The notes under the pieces: generated by a model | Seen by the model: the letters and a program-made list of their open reading frames with translations, nothing else | Databases searched by the model: none | What the model was told of the DNA's origin: nothing | Part shown: positions 20,311 to 30,586 of the stretch, piece by piece | Layout of the letters: each line of letters begins with the position of its first letter | Position numbering within the stretch: position 1 is the stretch's first letter | Program-made: the position numbers and the translations under genes | From: Serratia sp. DD3 | GTDB lineage: Bacteria; Pseudomonadota; Gammaproteobacteria; Enterobacterales; Enterobacteriaceae | DNA length: 64,000 bases | Reading direction: 5' to 3' | NCBI RefSeq assembly: GCF_000496755.2 | Contig: NZ_AYKS02000016.1 | Coordinates: forward strand, 62,001-126,000

Positions 20311-20583
20311 TCAGTTTACTGCATCTTTCAGCGCTTTCCCTGCACGGAAAGCAGGAACTTTGGCTGCCGCAATTTTAATCTCTTTGCCAGTTTGCGGGTT
20401 ACGGCCAGTACGAGCTGAACGCTCACGCACGGTGAAAGAACCGAATCCTACCAAAGCTACATCATCCCCTTCTTTCAAGGATTCAGTAACAGATACAATG
20501 ATTGCATCTAAAGCACGGCCAGCGGCCGCTTTGGAAATATTTGCACCAGCAGCAATTTTGTCGATCAATTGTGACTTATTCAC
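20311..20583 (-). CDS. hupB: DNA-binding protein HU-beta
   Basis: A 90-residue nucleoid protein starting with GTG as (M)[16 protein letters not shown]. The DNA-binding arms include [21 protein letters not shown] and the C terminus [16 protein letters not shown], diagnostic of HU. HU-beta pairs with itself or HU-alpha, bends DNA and shapes the nucleoid. The GTG start is the same as in E. coli hupB, with GAGGGG upstream; an in-frame extension to 20616 is not supported. The position downstream of lon is conserved. Confidence 0.98.
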   Translation of the reverse strand: MNKSQLIDKIAAGANISKAAAGRALDAIIVSVTESLKEGDDVALVGFGSFTVRERSARTGRNPQTGKEIKIAAAKVPAFRAGKALKDAVN

Positions 20584-20686
20584 TCTATCATCCCCTCTAG
20601 AATTCAAACGTCGCACCGAAGAATCCCTACGGTTACGACAGCGCAGCTTTTATATCAATCCCATCGAACCTTGGCAAGCCATCAAT

Positions 20687-20782
20687 ACATCCACCCATCA
20701 TCAATAAAACTGCGGCGGTGTTGGCGCAAACGCTGTTCAAAACGCGATGCGTTTTATCCGGCAACTTCATTGAACTTGAGTA
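20687..20782. repeat. Degenerate ERIC-like repeat, copy D
   Basis: Between lon and hupB. The ends ATCATCAATAAAACTGCGG and CCGGCAACTTCATTGAACTT resemble copy C, while the inside has GTTGGCGCAAACGCTG and no clear core. Confidence 0.55.
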
Positions 20783-20825
20783 GACTGGCAAAACACGGCC
20801 CAACGATGTTCTAACTTAGCGGCAC

Positions 20826-20863
20826 ATAAAAATGCTGGCAAGTGAGAAATGCCTTGCCAGCAT
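20826..20863 (-). terminator. Rho-independent terminator of lon
   Basis: A perfect 11-bp stem ATGCTGGCAAG/CTTGCCAGCAT with a ten-base loop, followed on the minus strand by TTTTTAT, 32 bp after the lon stop. Confidence 0.9.
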
Positions 20864-20894
20864 AAGTTTTCTCAATGGTTTTTGCTATCCGTCA

Positions 20895-23249
20895 CTATTT
20901 TGCCGCAACAGGTTGCATACCGAAAGCCGGATTCTGCAATGCAATGCTGAAAACCTCATCGATTTTCTGTACTGGATGGATCTCCAGATCAGCGATCACG
21001 TTATCTGGGATCTCTTCCAGATCACGCTTGTTCTCATAAGGGATCAGCACGATTTTAATCCCACCACGATGTGCCGCCAGCAGTTTCTCTTTCAGACCAC
21101 CGATCGGCAACACCTGACCCCGCAACGTGATTTCGCCGGTCATTGCCACATCGGCACGAACTGGGTTACCCGTTAAACAAGACACCAGCGCGGTACACAT
21201 GGCAATACCGGCACTCGGGCCATCTTTCGGCGTTGCCCCTTCCGGTACATGAACGTGAATATCGCGCTTTTCATAAAAGTCGGCATTAATACCCAACTTC
21301 TCTGCACGTGCGCGTACTACGGTCAATGCAGCCTGAATAGACTCTTGCATTACCTCCCCCAAGGAACCGGTATAAGTCAGTTTGCCTTTACCGGGGACAC
21401 AGGCAGTTTCAATCGTCAGCAGATCACCACCGACCTCAGTCCACGCCAACCCCGTCACCTGACCAACACGGTTCTCGGTATCTGCACGGCCATAATCAAC
21501 CCGCTGCACACCGAGATACTCCTTCAGGTTTTCACCATTAATTTCAATATGCTTAAGCTTTTTGTCCATCAACAGCGATTTCACTGCTTTACGACACAGC
21601 TTGGAGATTTCACGCTCCAGACTACGCACCCCAGCTTCGCGGGTGTAATAGCGGATAATGCCGATGATAGCGCTGTCATCAACCGTCAACTCCCCTTTCT
21701 TAAGCGCATTACGCTCAATCTGCTTGGGCAACAGATGCTGCTTGGCGATGTTCAGCTTTTCATCTTCGGTATAACCGGAAAGACGAATCACTTCCATGCG
21801 ATCAAGCAGTGGTGCTGGGATATTCATCGAGTTTGACGTTGCAACAAACATCACATCAGACAAATCGTAATCCACTTCCAGATAGTGATCGTTAAACGCC
21901 ACATTCTGTTCCGGATCCAACACCTCCAACAAGGCAGAGGCCGGATCGCCACGCATGTCCGATGACATTTTATCAATCTCATCAAGCAGGAATAGCGGGT
22001 TTTTCACCCCGACCTTGGCCATTTTCTGGATCAGTTTACCCGGCATGGAACCGATATAAGTCCGGCGGTGACCACGGATCTCCGCTTCATCACGTACCCC
22101 GCCCAGAGCCATACGCACATATTCACGCCCCGTGGCACGCGCTATAGATTGGCCCAGTGACGTTTTACCCACACCAGGAGGCCCAACCAGACAAAGGATC
22201 GGCCCCTTGATTTTGCTGACCCGGCTTTGAACCGCGAGATATTCAAGAATGCGATCTTTAACGCGCTCCAGACCATAATGGTCGGTATCCAGTATTTCCT
22301 GCGCTTTGACCAGATCTTTTTTCACTTTACTGCGCGCATTCCAGGGTACTTGCAACATCCAATCAATATAGCCACGGACGACAGTCGCTTCCGCAGACAT
22401 CGGCGACATCATTTTCAGCTTCTGCAGTTCCGCTTCTGTTTTCTCACGCGCTTCTTTCGGCATTTTCGCCGCTTCTATCTTGCGCTTGAGTGCTTCGTGT
22501 TCATCTGGCGTATCATCCATCTCGCCCAGCTCTTTCTGAATGGCCTTCATTTGCTCATTCAGATAGTACTCCCGCTGGCTCTTTTCCATCTGTTTCTTGA
22601 CGCGATTACGGATGCGTTTCTCGACCTGTAACAGATCAATTTCCGACTCCATCATCGCCATCAGATACTCTAGGCGCTCACTGATATCTGACATTTCCAG
22701 CACCGACTGTTTGTCATTCAGCTTCAGTGGCATATGCGCAGCAATAGTATCCGCCAGACGGTCAGCATCATCGATGCTGTTCAATGATGTCAGCACCTCC
22801 GGTGGAATTTTTTTGTTCAGCTTGATATAGCCTTCAAACTGATTAATTGCAGTACGCGTCAAAACTTCTTGTTCGCGCTCATCAATCGGCGGTGATACAA
22901 GATATTCTGCTTGTGCTGCAAAGTGTTCTCCGCTATCGGAAAGCGTGGTAATACGCGCACGCTGTAGGCCCTCCACCAGCACTTTAACTGTGCCATCCGG
23001 CAACTTCAGCATCTGTAAAATCGACGCTACTGTCCCCACAGAGAACAAATCATTAATGCCAGGTTCATCCGTCGAAGCCTCTTTCTGTGCCACCAGCATG
23101 ATCTTTTTGTCGTGATCCATCGCGGCTTCGAGGCACCGAATCGATTTTTCCCTGCCAACAAATAACGGGATCACCATATGCGGATATACCACCACATCGC
23201 GCAATGGTAAAACGGGGATTTCAATGCGTTCGGAACGCTCAAGGTTCAT
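20895..23249 (-). CDS. lon: ATP-dependent protease Lon
   Basis: A 784-residue AAA+ serine-lysine protease, the same length as E. coli Lon. The N-terminal substrate-recognition domain ([22 protein letters not shown]) is followed by the ATPase domain with Walker [11 protein letters not shown] and Walker [10 protein letters not shown]. The protease domain has the catalytic serine in [11 protein letters not shown] and the lysine in [14 protein letters not shown]. Lon degrades misfolded proteins and regulators such as SulA, RcsA and antitoxins. ATG 23249 is preceded by AAGAGAGAG. A heat-shock promoter is conserved upstream. Confidence 0.99.
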   Translation of the reverse strand: MNLERSERIEIPVLPLRDVVVYPHMVIPLFVGREKSIRCLEAAMDHDKKIMLVAQKEASTDEPGINDLFSVGTVASILQMLKLPDGTVKVLVEGLQRARITTLSDSGEHFAAQAEYLVSPPIDEREQEVLTRTAINQFEGYIKLNKKIPPEVLTSLNSIDDADRLADTIAAHMPLKLNDKQSVLEMSDISERLEYLMAMMESEIDLLQVEKRIRNRVKKQMEKSQREYYLNEQMKAIQKELGEMDDTPDEHEALKRKIEAAKMPKEAREKTEAELQKLKMMSPMSAEATVVRGYIDWMLQVPWNARSKVKKDLVKAQEILDTDHYGLERVKDRILEYLAVQSRVSKIKGPILCLVGPPGVGKTSLGQSIARATGREYVRMALGGVRDEAEIRGHRRTYIGSMPGKLIQKMAKVGVKNPLFLLDEIDKMSSDMRGDPASALLEVLDPEQNVAFNDHYLEVDYDLSDVMFVATSNSMNIPAPLLDRMEVIRLSGYTEDEKLNIAKQHLLPKQIERNALKKGELTVDDSAIIGIIRYYTREAGVRSLEREISKLCRKAVKSLLMDKKLKHIEINGENLKEYLGVQRVDYGRADTENRVGQVTGLAWTEVGGDLLTIETACVPGKGKLTYTGSLGEVMQESIQAALTVVRARAEKLGINADFYEKRDIHVHVPEGATPKDGPSAGIAMCTALVSCLTGNPVRADVAMTGEITLRGQVLPIGGLKEKLLAAHRGGIKIVLIPYENKRDLEEIPDNVIADLEIHPVQKIDEVFSIALQNPAFGMQPVAAK

Positions 23250-23337
23250 AGAGCTCTCTCTTAGGTTATTTTCCGCCAGGATTAGGAATCTCATGAGACG
23301 CAAGCATCAAACGTGTCACAAAACCTGAATCAAGAGT

Positions 23338-23365
23338 ATATGGGGATGATCTTCATACATTCAAC
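23338..23365 (-). promoter_or_regulatory. Heat-shock (sigma32) promoter of lon
   Basis: The minus strand has GTTGAAT, a 13-base spacer and CCCCATAT, a good sigma32 match (CTTGAAA...CCCCATNT). The same boxes and surrounding bases (ATCCCCATATACT) occur at the known E. coli lon promoter. Confidence 0.88.
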
Positions 23366-23378
23366 GGCAGAATGCAGA

Positions 23379-23410
23379 GAAAAAAAATGGGGGACAGAAT
23401 CCCCCATTTT
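23379..23410 (-). terminator. Rho-independent terminator of clpX
   Basis: A perfect 10-bp stem AAAATGGGGG/CCCCCATTTT with a seven-base loop; the minus strand continues as a run of T residues. It lies 30 bp after the clpX stop and just before the lon promoter. Confidence 0.92.
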
Positions 23411-23439
23411 ACCATTAACTCGCTGACTTGGCTGAGCAA

Positions 23440-24711
23440 TTATTCGCCAGAAGCTTGTGCTTCCGGTTTGCCATAAATCAACAACGGCTTGGATTGACCA
23501 TCAATGACTGATTCGTCAATCACCACTTTATCCACGCTTTCCAACGAAGGAAGGTCATACATGGTATCCAGCAATGCCCCTTCAACGATGGAGCGCAGAC
23601 CACGAGCACCGGTCTTACGCGTCATGGCTTTCTTGGCAATGGCCGTCAACGCCTCCTCACGGAATTCCAGCTCTACCCCTTCAAGGTTGAACAGCGCCTG
23701 ATACTGCTTGGTCAGGGCGTTTTTCGGCTCTTTAAGGATCTGAATAAGGGCTTCTTCATTCAGCTCGCTGAGTGTCGCTACCACCGGTAAGCGACCAATA
23801 AATTCCGGAATCAGACCAAATTTGATCAAATCCTCCGGCTCAACCTGCAATAGCAGTTCACTTTCCGTGGCTTTTTCTGTCTCACCCTTCACGGTGGCAC
23901 CGAAACCGATACCAGAACTGGTATTTACCCGCTGACCAATCACTTTGTCCAGACCCGCAAAGGCACCACCACAGATAAACAGGATCTTCGAGGTATCAAC
24001 CTGTAAAAACTCCTGCTGCGGATGCTTACGCCCACCTTGCGGCGGTACTGCAGCAATGGTGCCCTCGATCAGTTTCAGCAATGCCTGCTGTACACCTTCC
24101 CCTGAAACGTCGCGGGTAATGGATGGGTTGTCTGATTTACGTGAAATTTTGTCGATTTCATCGATATAGACAATACCACGCTGGGCTTTCTGTACGTCGT
24201 AGTCACATTTCTGTAGCAGCTTCTGGATAATGTTCTCGACATCTTCCCCCACGTAGCCCGCTTCAGTCAGTGTCGTCGCATCAGCCATGGTGAAAGGGAC
24301 ATCCAGCAAACGAGCCAACGTTTCCGCCAATAAGGTTTTGCCGCTGCCCGTCGGGCCAATCAACAGAATATTACTTTTTCCCAATTCTATACCGTCACTG
24401 ACATCGCTGTTACGCAGGCGTTTGTAGTGGTTATAAACGGCTACAGCCAATACTTTTTTTGCCGGTTCCTGGCCAATAACATAATCGTCCAGATGGTGAC
24501 GGATTTCGTGCGGTGTTGGCAATGAGTTGCGCTCGCGATGCGGGGCAACCTCTTTAATCTCTTCGCGAATAATGTCGTTACACAAATCAACACATTCATC
24601 GCAGATATACACTGACGGGCCAGCAATCAACTTACGCACTTCGTGTTGGCTTTTGCCACAGAAAGAGCAGTACAGTAGTTTGCCTGAACCATCTTTGCGC
24701 TTATCTGTCAT
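23440..24711 (-). CDS. clpX: ClpXP unfoldase subunit ClpX
   Basis: A 423-residue AAA+ unfoldase (E. coli 424). The zinc-binding domain has C15, C18 and the pair CDEC near 37-40; Walker A is [12 protein letters not shown]; Walker B is IVYIDEIDK; the ClpP-contact loop is SGIGFGATV. ClpX selects ssrA-tagged and other substrates and threads them into ClpP. clpP lies 378 bp upstream on the same strand, a larger gap than usual because of an inserted repeat element. Start ATG 24711 gives [19 protein letters not shown]. Confidence 0.99.
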   Translation of the reverse strand: MTDKRKDGSGKLLYCSFCGKSQHEVRKLIAGPSVYICDECVDLCNDIIREEIKEVAPHRERNSLPTPHEIRHHLDDYVIGQEPAKKVLAVAVYNHYKRLRNSDVSDGIELGKSNILLIGPTGSGKTLLAETLARLLDVPFTMADATTLTEAGYVGEDVENIIQKLLQKCDYDVQKAQRGIVYIDEIDKISRKSDNPSITRDVSGEGVQQALLKLIEGTIAAVPPQGGRKHPQQEFLQVDTSKILFICGGAFAGLDKVIGQRVNTSSGIGFGATVKGETEKATESELLLQVEPEDLIKFGLIPEFIGRLPVVATLSELNEEALIQILKEPKNALTKQYQALFNLEGVELEFREEALTAIAKKAMTRKTGARGLRSIVEGALLDTMYDLPSLESVDKVVIDESVIDGQSKPLLIYGKPEAQASGE

Positions 24712-24827
24712 GAGTCAAACCTCTTCTTTTGTCTTTGCCCCGCAGGGTTCCACGGCGGCAGCATCCCCAAACATTATATTGGCAATGCCGATAATGCAAT
24801 TTATAGCAAGCTATGCACACTATAGCT

Positions 24828-24862
24828 TATACCCATCGTCATTCAAGTTGGCTGCAACCGGA
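24828..24862. repeat. ERIC-like repeat end fragment beside copy E
   Basis: TATACCCATCGTCATTCAAG at this position matches the left terminus of the family, but it is followed within about 45 bp by a second left terminus. It is a remnant of another copy next to copy E. Confidence 0.6.
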
Positions 24863-24873
24863 ATAAACCAGTG

Positions 24874-25079
24874 TATATACCCTTCATAATTCAAGTTGCT
24901 TGGGTGTTAGCTGCAATTACTCGCCTCCGCCATGAGGCTCGCCCCTATCGGGGCCACTGTAAACAGCGTTCAAATCCGCTCCTGGCTGATTTGTCTGTCA
25001 CCCCAGTCACATAGTTATCTATGCTCCTGGGGATGCAATCGCTAGCCGCCTACCAGCAAATCGAATTATTTTGGTATTA
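24874..25079. repeat. ERIC-like repeat, long copy E, between clpP and clpX
   Basis: A 206-bp element with imperfect terminal inverted repeats: left TATACCCTTCATAATTCAAG, right TCGAATTATTTTGGTATTA. The ERIC-like core at 24999-25032 folds as CCCCAG...CATAG/CTATG...CTGGGG. A GC-rich inner block (24922-24960) with GGGGCC is not in the shorter copies. It is transcribed as part of any clpP-clpX message. Confidence 0.8.
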
Positions 25080-25089
25080 CACTTAGGGG

Positions 25090-25713
25090 TTAACTGCGGT
25101 GGGTCAAAATATCGTCAACCAGGCCATAGTCTTTCGCCTCTTGTGCCGTCATAAAGCGATCACGTTCGGTGTCAGCTTCAATCTGCTCCAGTGTTTTTCC
25201 ACTATGCTGGGCCAGCAGTGTATTCATCCGTTCTTTCACTTTCAGAATTTCACGCGCATGGATTTCAATATCTGTCGCTTGGCCCTGATAGCCGCCCAAC
25301 GGCTGGTGGATCATGACCTTGGAATTTGGCAGGCAGAAACGCTTACCTTTGGTCCCCGCAGTCAGCAGGAATGACCCCATGGAACAAGCCTGCCCCATAC
25401 AAATGGTGCTGACATCCGGCTTAATAAACTGCATGGTATCATAGATGGACATACCTGCCGTAATCACCCCGCCCGGCGAGTTGATGTACAGAAAAATGTC
25501 TTTCTCTGGGCTTTCTGCTTCAAGGAACAGCATCTGTGCCACGATCAGATTCGCCATATAGTCTTCAACCTGACCCGTCAGGAAAATAATGCGCTCTTTC
25601 AGCAGGCGGGAATAGATATCGTAAGAACGCTCGCCGCGGGAAGTCTGCTCTACCACCATTGGCACCAGTGCCATGTTAGGTACAAATTGATCTCGTTCGC
25701 CACTGTATGACAT
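25090..25713 (-). CDS. clpP: ATP-dependent Clp protease proteolytic subunit ClpP
   Basis: A 207-residue serine protease, the E. coli length including the short propeptide. The catalytic serine is S111 in [15 protein letters not shown] and the histidine H136 in [11 protein letters not shown]; the aspartate lies in the C-terminal third. Two heptamers form the chamber used by ClpX and ClpA. Cysteine 110 precedes the catalytic serine where E. coli has alanine. Five 15-bp tandem repeats lie about 150-220 bp upstream. Start ATG 25713 has GGAGAC upstream. Confidence 0.98.
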   Translation of the reverse strand: MSYSGERDQFVPNMALVPMVVEQTSRGERSYDIYSRLLKERIIFLTGQVEDYMANLIVAQMLFLEAESPEKDIFLYINSPGGVITAGMSIYDTMQFIKPDVSTICMGQACSMGSFLLTAGTKGKRFCLPNSKVMIHQPLGGYQGQATDIEIHAREILKVKERMNTLLAQHSGKTLEQIEADTERDRFMTAQEAKDYGLVDDILTHRS

Positions 25714-25860
25714 TACCGTCTCCTAATAGAAATTGCCTTGGCGCTATTGTCTGTCGATTCTACTTTAGAACAGCCTTCATGACTATGCTCAAGCTATACT
25801 CAAACTATTGACAAACTGCACACCTATTTTTCGATATCACAACCTGCTTATTGTCACTCT

Positions 25861-25935
25861 TGTTCTGAAATAAATCGTTCTGAGATAAATCGTGCTGCGA
25901 TAAATAGCTCTGAGATATATTGTTCTAAGATAATC
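25861..25935. repeat. Five 15-bp tandem repeats upstream of clpP
   Basis: Five consecutive 15-base units with consensus YGTTCTGAGATAAAT: TGTTCTGAAATAAAT, CGTTCTGAGATAAAT, CGTGCTGCGATAAAT, AGCTCTGAGATATAT, TGTTCTAAGATAATC. No unit contains an insertion or deletion. The array lies between the tig terminator and the clpP start. Confidence 0.9.
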
Positions 25936-25944
25936 AGTTAGGCA

Positions 25945-25979
25945 GCAAAAAAAAAAGCCCGTAACCAAGGCTACAGGCT
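25945..25979 (-). terminator. Rho-independent terminator of tig
   Basis: The minus strand reads AGCCTGTAGCC, a short loop, GGTTACGGGCT (11 bp, two G-T wobbles) and then ten T residues. It is about 150 bp after the tig stop. Confidence 0.88.
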
Positions 25980-26127
25980 CTTTCAAGGAACCAACGATAA
26001 CTCCCCGCCTTCATACTACACCTTCACACTACAGCATAGCTGGCGACAGTTGCTCGGTTGTTTGACCAGAATCAGTCACGGTGAACTCAAACAGTGTTTG
26101 AGCCACCTCTCTGGTCTGAAACCTGCA

Positions 26128-27432
26128 TTAGCCCTGTTGAGGCTGGTTCATCAGTTCGGTGAACGTTGTCGCTTTTTCAGTGACTTTTGCTTTAGCCAGC
26201 AAGCATTCAACGGCTTGCTCTTCCAAAGCAACGTTACGCATATTATTCATCAGTTCTTTGTTCTGGCTATAGAACTCAATCACTTCACTTGGATCTTCGT
26301 AGGCGGAAGCCATTTCTTCGATCAAGGCTTTAACGCGGTCTTCGTCAGCTTTCAATTCGTGCTGGCTGATCACTTCACCCAACAGCAAACCGACAACCAC
26401 ACGGCGTTTAGCTTGCTCAGCAAACAGTTCACGTGGTAATTCCAACGCTTGCTTCTCATTGCCACCGAAACGCTGGGCAGCCTGGCGACGCAGAACGTCA
26501 ACTTCACCATCAATCAGGGCTGCTGGCACGTCGATTTCATTAGCCTTCACCAGGCCATCAATCGCCTGAGACTTGATACGATTACGCACCGCACCTTTCA
26601 GTTCGCGCTCCATGTTTTTACGCACTTCAGCACGCAAACCCTCGAGAGAACCATCAGCAACACCAAAACGCTGGATAAACTCTTCAGTCAGTTCCGGTAG
26701 TTCACGAACTTCGACTTTCTTCAGCACAATGGCGAATTTAGCCGCTTTACCTTTCAGATTTTCAGCATGGTAATCTTCAGGGAAATTGACGTCGATGACA
26801 AACTCGTCACCCGCTTTGTGACCCACCAGACCTTCTTCAAAACCTGGGATCATGCGGCCCTGGCCCATCGCCAGAACGAAATCGGCGGCTTTGCCACCTT
26901 CAAACACTTCACCATCAATGGAACCAGTAAAGTCAACAGTCGCACGATCTTCCGCTGTCACTGCGGCATCCGTTGCTTTCCAGCTTGCTTGCTGCTTACG
27001 CAGGGTTTCCAGCATGGTATCAACATCTGCGTCGTTAACTTCAACAACAGGTTTTTCAACCTCGATGCTTTCCAGACCTTTCAACTCAACTTCTGGATAG
27101 ACTTCAAACTCAACGGCGAAAGCGAAATCTACGCCTTCTTGATATTCACCGGGTACGTAGTTAGGTGCGCCAGCCGGGTTAATTTTTTCTTTGATGATCG
27201 CGTCAACAAAGTTACGTTGCATCAAATCGCCCAGCACATCCTGACGAACAGAAGCACCATAACGTTGTTCAACAATATTCAACGGCACTTTGCCTTTACG
27301 GAAACCGTCGATACGCACGTTTTTCGCCGCATTGATCAGCTCTTTCTTAACCGCCTGATTGATAACATCAGCGGGAACAGTAATAGAGAGACGGCGCCCA
27401 AGGCCTTGAGTGGTTTCTACTGAAACTTGCAT
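26128..27432 (-). CDS. tig: Trigger factor
   Basis: The ribosome-bound chaperone and prolyl isomerase, 434 residues (E. coli 432). The N-terminal ribosome-binding domain has the signature [17 protein letters not shown] at about 43-60; the FKBP-type domain spans about 160-245 ([18 protein letters not shown] to [17 protein letters not shown]); the C-terminal arm-forming helices complete it. It shields nascent chains at the tunnel exit. It begins the tig-clpP-clpX-lon order conserved in enteric bacteria. ATG 27432 starts [17 protein letters not shown]. Confidence 0.99.
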   Translation of the reverse strand: MQVSVETTQGLGRRLSITVPADVINQAVKKELINAAKNVRIDGFRKGKVPLNIVEQRYGASVRQDVLGDLMQRNFVDAIIKEKINPAGAPNYVPGEYQEGVDFAFAVEFEVYPEVELKGLESIEVEKPVVEVNDADVDTMLETLRKQQASWKATDAAVTAEDRATVDFTGSIDGEVFEGGKAADFVLAMGQGRMIPGFEEGLVGHKAGDEFVIDVNFPEDYHAENLKGKAAKFAIVLKKVEVRELPELTEEFIQRFGVADGSLEGLRAEVRKNMERELKGAVRNRIKSQAIDGLVKANEIDVPAALIDGEVDVLRRQAAQRFGGNEKQALELPRELFAEQAKRRVVVGLLLGEVISQHELKADEDRVKALIEEMASAYEDPSEVIEFYSQNKELMNNMRNVALEEQAVECLLAKAKVTEKATTFTELMNQPQQG

Positions 27433-27738
27433 CTTGTTACCTCAAAAAAATCAAAGTGCTCGGTCAACTCCGTTGCAAGAACCAGGACGGCTAGATTAAA
27501 AACCGAGTTCCCTGATATCAAGAGCGTCCCGAAACCATTCCGGAAAAATAAGACGCGACATTATAGCGGCGCAAACGTAGCTAGTCGAGGATAGCGAGCA
27601 GATACGCGCATGTTAATATTCATACGTCTTCAGGTTTTCACCTCGATAGCCCAAAAAATTCTCGTTGCCAGCCAAAACACCGCGCGGGTTGTCTCCCGAT
27701 CGCCGCCTGACTGGCCTTGCTTGAACTTGGGGCTATTT
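27433..27738. other. bolA-tig intergenic region
   Basis: 306 bp containing the tig promoter and 5' leader on the minus strand. A GC-rich segment at 27660-27720 follows bolA. No gene, repeat family copy or clear terminator was recognised. Confidence 0.5.
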
Positions 27739-28059
27739 TTATGCCAAACCGCCCCCACCACCACGGCAAGGAGGTGAAGTGAGTACCTTATCTTCTAAGG
27801 CTTCCCACTCTTTAGGGGTATAGGTATGGAGCGCCAGCGCATGGACGCCATTCGCCAACTCATCTGCCAACAAAGTATAAATGGCGCGATGGCGTGCCAA
27901 TATACGCTCACCGGCAAAACGATCGCTGACTACCACTACATTGAAATGGCTTTCTGACCCCGGTAAGACATGGTGGCGATAACTTTCATCAACGACCTCC
28001 AGGTACTCCGGCGCCAATGCCGTGTTCAACTTAGTTTCTATTTGTTGCTTACGTAACAT
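27739..28059 (-). CDS. bolA: BolA family regulator
   Basis: A 106-residue BolA protein (E. coli 105), beginning [22 protein letters not shown]. The fold signature [33 protein letters not shown] contains the conserved histidine that helps bind an iron-sulfur cluster shared with monothiol glutaredoxins. BolA is a stationary-phase morphogene and transcription regulator. GGAGG lies five bases before ATG 28059; an upstream in-frame codon at 28080 is unsupported. The C terminus is glycine-rich (CRGGGGGLA). It is divergent from yajG. Confidence 0.95.
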   Translation of the reverse strand: MLRKQQIETKLNTALAPEYLEVVDESYRHHVLPGSESHFNVVVVSDRFAGERILARHRAIYTLLADELANGVHALALHTYTPKEWEALEDKVLTSPPCRGGGGGLA

Positions 28060-28411
28060 ACAACCTCCACACCCTGGCAAGCCGCCCTAGCAACTCAATA
28101 TACCTATCGTTATCCAAGCTGCAAAGAGGACGGCATCGTTCTAACAGAGGATTTACTTATCTCATCACGGTATAGCGTCAGCCTGAAGGCCAACATCAAC
28201 TTGAATTAACTACACGATAAAAATTTACCTTACAACGACGTTCAATACTTCCCCCTGCTGTCGGCAATGTTATGATGGCGGCAATTTGTTGTTGGCTATA
28301 CTCTTCATTTTTCAGGTTACAGGGGTATGGGCTACGCAAATTCCGCTGAGCTTATAGTGCCGCGGTTTGAACAATGACGAGTATAAAATTAGGATTGATG
28401 AGACAGTCAAT
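28060..28411. other. Divergent region bolA/yajG
   Basis: 352 bp that must hold the bolA and yajG promoters. A TATACCTATCGTTATCCAAG segment at 28099-28118 resembles the left end of the ERIC-like family, without the rest of an element. No gene was seen; the in-frame ATG-equivalent at 28367 only extends yajG. Confidence 0.45.
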
Positions 28412-28990
28412 ATGTTAAAAAAACTTTATGTTCCTTTATTGGCCGTATTAATGCTCGCTGGATGCGCCACCAGTAACAATACGCTAAATATTACCCCAAC
28501 CATGGTGCTGCCACAGCAGGATCCCACCCTGCAAGGCGTCACAGTCAGCATTAATGGTGCTGACCAACGCGCTGATCAAGCATTGGCTAAAGTCAATCGC
28601 GATGGTCAGTTGGTCACCCTCACGCCTTCTCGCGATCTGCGTTTCCTGCTGCAAGAAGTGCTGGAAAAACAGATGACCGCCCGTGGCTATATGGTTGGCC
28701 CAGATGGCGCGGTTGATCTGCAGATCATTGTGAATACGCTGTTTGCCGATGTTTCTGAAGGTAACTTGCGTTATAACATTACCGCCAAAGCGGATATCTC
28801 AATCATCGCCCAGGCGAAGAATGGCAGCAAACAGGTAAAAAACTACCGCGCGACTTATAATGTTCAGGGGGCTTTCGTCGCCTCCAACGACAAGATTACC
28901 AAGACGGTCAATACGGTATTGGGCGATGTCATTGCCGATATGGCAAAAGACACCAGTATCAATGATTTTATCAAGCAAAACGCACGTTAA
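28412..28990 (+). CDS. yajG: Lipoprotein YajG
   Basis: A 192-residue predicted outer-membrane lipoprotein, the same length as E. coli YajG. The signal peptide MLKKLYVPLLAVLMLAGC ends in a lipobox with the modified cysteine at 18, followed by alanine. The rest is a YajG/DUF domain with no assigned activity. ampG starts 117 bp downstream, as in E. coli, where the pair may be co-transcribed. ATG 28412 is chosen because it starts the signal peptide; the longer frame would put 15 polar residues before it. Confidence 0.94.
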   Translation: MLKKLYVPLLAVLMLAGCATSNNTLNITPTMVLPQQDPTLQGVTVSINGADQRADQALAKVNRDGQLVTLTPSRDLRFLLQEVLEKQMTARGYMVGPDGAVDLQIIVNTLFADVSEGNLRYNITAKADISIIAQAKNGSKQVKNYRATYNVQGAFVASNDKITKTVNTVLGDVIADMAKDTSINDFIKQNAR

Positions 28991-29107
28991 TCCGTTTTAC
29001 CCTGGAGCATTCAGGTTGCAAACATGACCATGTGTCTGCAACCTGGTGTATAAGAGGCAAAACGCTTTGTGCTACCCAGGCAACTGGGTGGCACAACCAA
29101 GGACCTC

Positions 29108-30586
29108 ATGGCAAAACAGTATCTCAATCTATTTACCCAGCGTAACTCCATCATTCTTCTGGTTCTGGGCTTTGCCTCTGGCCTGCCGTTGGCCCTCACC
29201 TCGGGGACACTGCAAGCCTGGATGACCGTCGAAAATATCGATCTGAAGACCATCGGTTTCTTCTCACTGGTGGGGCAAGCCTATGTATTCAAGTTTCTTT
29301 GGTCACCGTTTATGGACCGCTACACCCCGCCATTGTTTGGGCGGCGACGCGGCTGGTTGTTAATCAGCCAGATTTTGCTGGTAGTGGCCATTGTCAGCAT
29401 GGGGTTTATGAACCCGACGCAACATTTGTGGTGGCTGGCGGCCTTAGCCGTATTAGTGGCTTTCTGTTCTGCATCACAGGATATTGTTTTTGATGCTTAT
29501 AAGACTGACCTCTTACCAGCGAATGAACGAGGGTCTGGAGCCGCAATTTCTGTGCTGGGTTATCGCTTGGCGATGCTGGTTTCTGGTGGATTGGCCCTGT
29601 GGCTGGCAGACCGCTATTTAGGTTGGCAACACACATACTGGTTAATGGCCGCGCTGATGCTGTTCGGCATTGTGGCCACACTAATGGCACCCGAGCCGGA
29701 CGACAGTATCCCGGCACCGCGCACCATGGAACAAGCGGTAGTCGCCCCCTTACGTGACTTCTTCGGCCGTAATAATGCCTGGCTGATCCTGCTGCTGATT
29801 GTGATGTATAAAATGGGGGATGCCTTTGCCGGTAGCCTGAGTACCACTTTTCTGATCCGTGGTGTCGGGTTTGATGCGGGTGAAGTCGGGCTGGTCAACA
29901 AAACCCTTGGCCTGTTCGCCACCATTGTTGGTGCCTTGCTCGGTGGGGTGTTAATGCAACGCCTGAGCCTGTTCCAGGCCTTGATGCTGTTTGGTATACT
30001 GCAAGCGGTTTCCAACATCGGCTATTGGTTGTTAGCCATCACCGATAAAAACATCCTCTCCATGGGCAGTGCTATTTTTCTTGAGAACCTGTGTGGTGGT
30101 ATGGGTACCGCTGCGTTTGTCGCCCTACTGATGACATTGTGTAATAAATCGTTCTCTGCTACCCAATTTGCCCTGTTGTCAGCACTCTCGGCGGTTGGCC
30201 GCGTCTATGTCGGCCCCATTGCAGGTTGGTTTGTTGAACTTCATGGCTGGCCGCTATTCTACCTGTTCTCTATTGTGGCAGCGCTACCCGGTTTACTACT
30301 GTTGCTCATTTGCCGACAAACCCTGGAATACACTCAACGTACCGATGACTTTATGCCACGAACACTGTTCAATGGCACTTATCGCTGGGCGTTACGTCTG
30401 CTCGGTGTGGGCTGTTCGTTACTGGGTTTATGGCTAATATTGCTGATTTTCAATGCGCTGGGGTTAAGCCAGTGGCCTGATATAGCAACCGTATTCCTAC
30501 GCAGTGGCGCGCTACTCAGCCTGGTGGGGATTATCATGGGTAGCCTGTTAGACTATCTGGCATTGCGTCGCACGCCATTGACTTGA
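29108..30586 (+). CDS. ampG: Anhydromuropeptide permease AmpG
   Basis: A major-facilitator permease of 492 residues (E. coli 491) with about 12-14 transmembrane helices. The conserved LGFASGLPLALTSGTLQAWMTVENIDLKTIG (start near residue 20) and WSPFMDRYTPPLFGRRRGW segments identify it. It imports GlcNAc-anhydromuropeptides from the periplasm for cell-wall recycling and is needed for ampC beta-lactamase induction in species with AmpR. AAGGA six bases before ATG 29108 supports this start over the codon at 29069. Confidence 0.97.
   Translation: MAKQYLNLFTQRNSIILLVLGFASGLPLALTSGTLQAWMTVENIDLKTIGFFSLVGQAYVFKFLWSPFMDRYTPPLFGRRRGWLLISQILLVVAIVSMGFMNPTQHLWWLAALAVLVAFCSASQDIVFDAYKTDLLPANERGSGAAISVLGYRLAMLVSGGLALWLADRYLGWQHTYWLMAALMLFGIVATLMAPEPDDSIPAPRTMEQAVVAPLRDFFGRNNAWLILLLIVMYKMGDAFAGSLSTTFLIRGVGFDAGEVGLVNKTLGLFATIVGALLGGVLMQRLSLFQALMLFGILQAVSNIGYWLLAITDKNILSMGSAIFLENLCGGMGTAAFVALLMTLCNKSFSATQFALLSALSAVGRVYVGPIAGWFVELHGWPLFYLFSIVAALPGLLLLLICRQTLEYTQRTDDFMPRTLFNGTYRWALRLLGVGCSLLGLWLILLIFNALGLSQWPDIATVFLRSGALLSLVGIIMGSLLDYLALRRTPLT

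Larger units (their letters stand above)
24712..25089. other. clpP-clpX intergenic region with repeat
   Basis: In E. coli the clpP-clpX gap is much shorter. Here most of the 378 bp is ERIC-like sequence (24828-25079). The remaining 24712-24827 next to clpX may hold a clpX promoter. No open frame was found. Confidence 0.7.
25714..26127. other. tig-clpP intergenic region
   Basis: This 414-bp stretch holds the clpP promoter region, the 15-bp tandem repeats, and the tig terminator. No gene was found. A possible -35 TTGTCA lies upstream of clpP on the minus strand (near 25808), but no good -10 pairs with it. Confidence 0.6.

Noticed and set aside
22227..22631. Long plus-strand frame (134 codons) opposite lon
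   Set aside because: Antisense shadow of the conserved Lon coding sequence, rich in Phe, His and Arg as expected for a reverse frame.
25861..25935. CRISPR-like or iteron origin at the 15-bp repeats
   Set aside because: Units have no spacers, and there is no rep gene or chromosomal origin gene nearby; it is treated as an intergenic tandem repeat.
26767..27423. 218-codon plus-strand frame opposite tig
   Set aside because: Antisense of trigger factor; composition is typical of a shadow frame.
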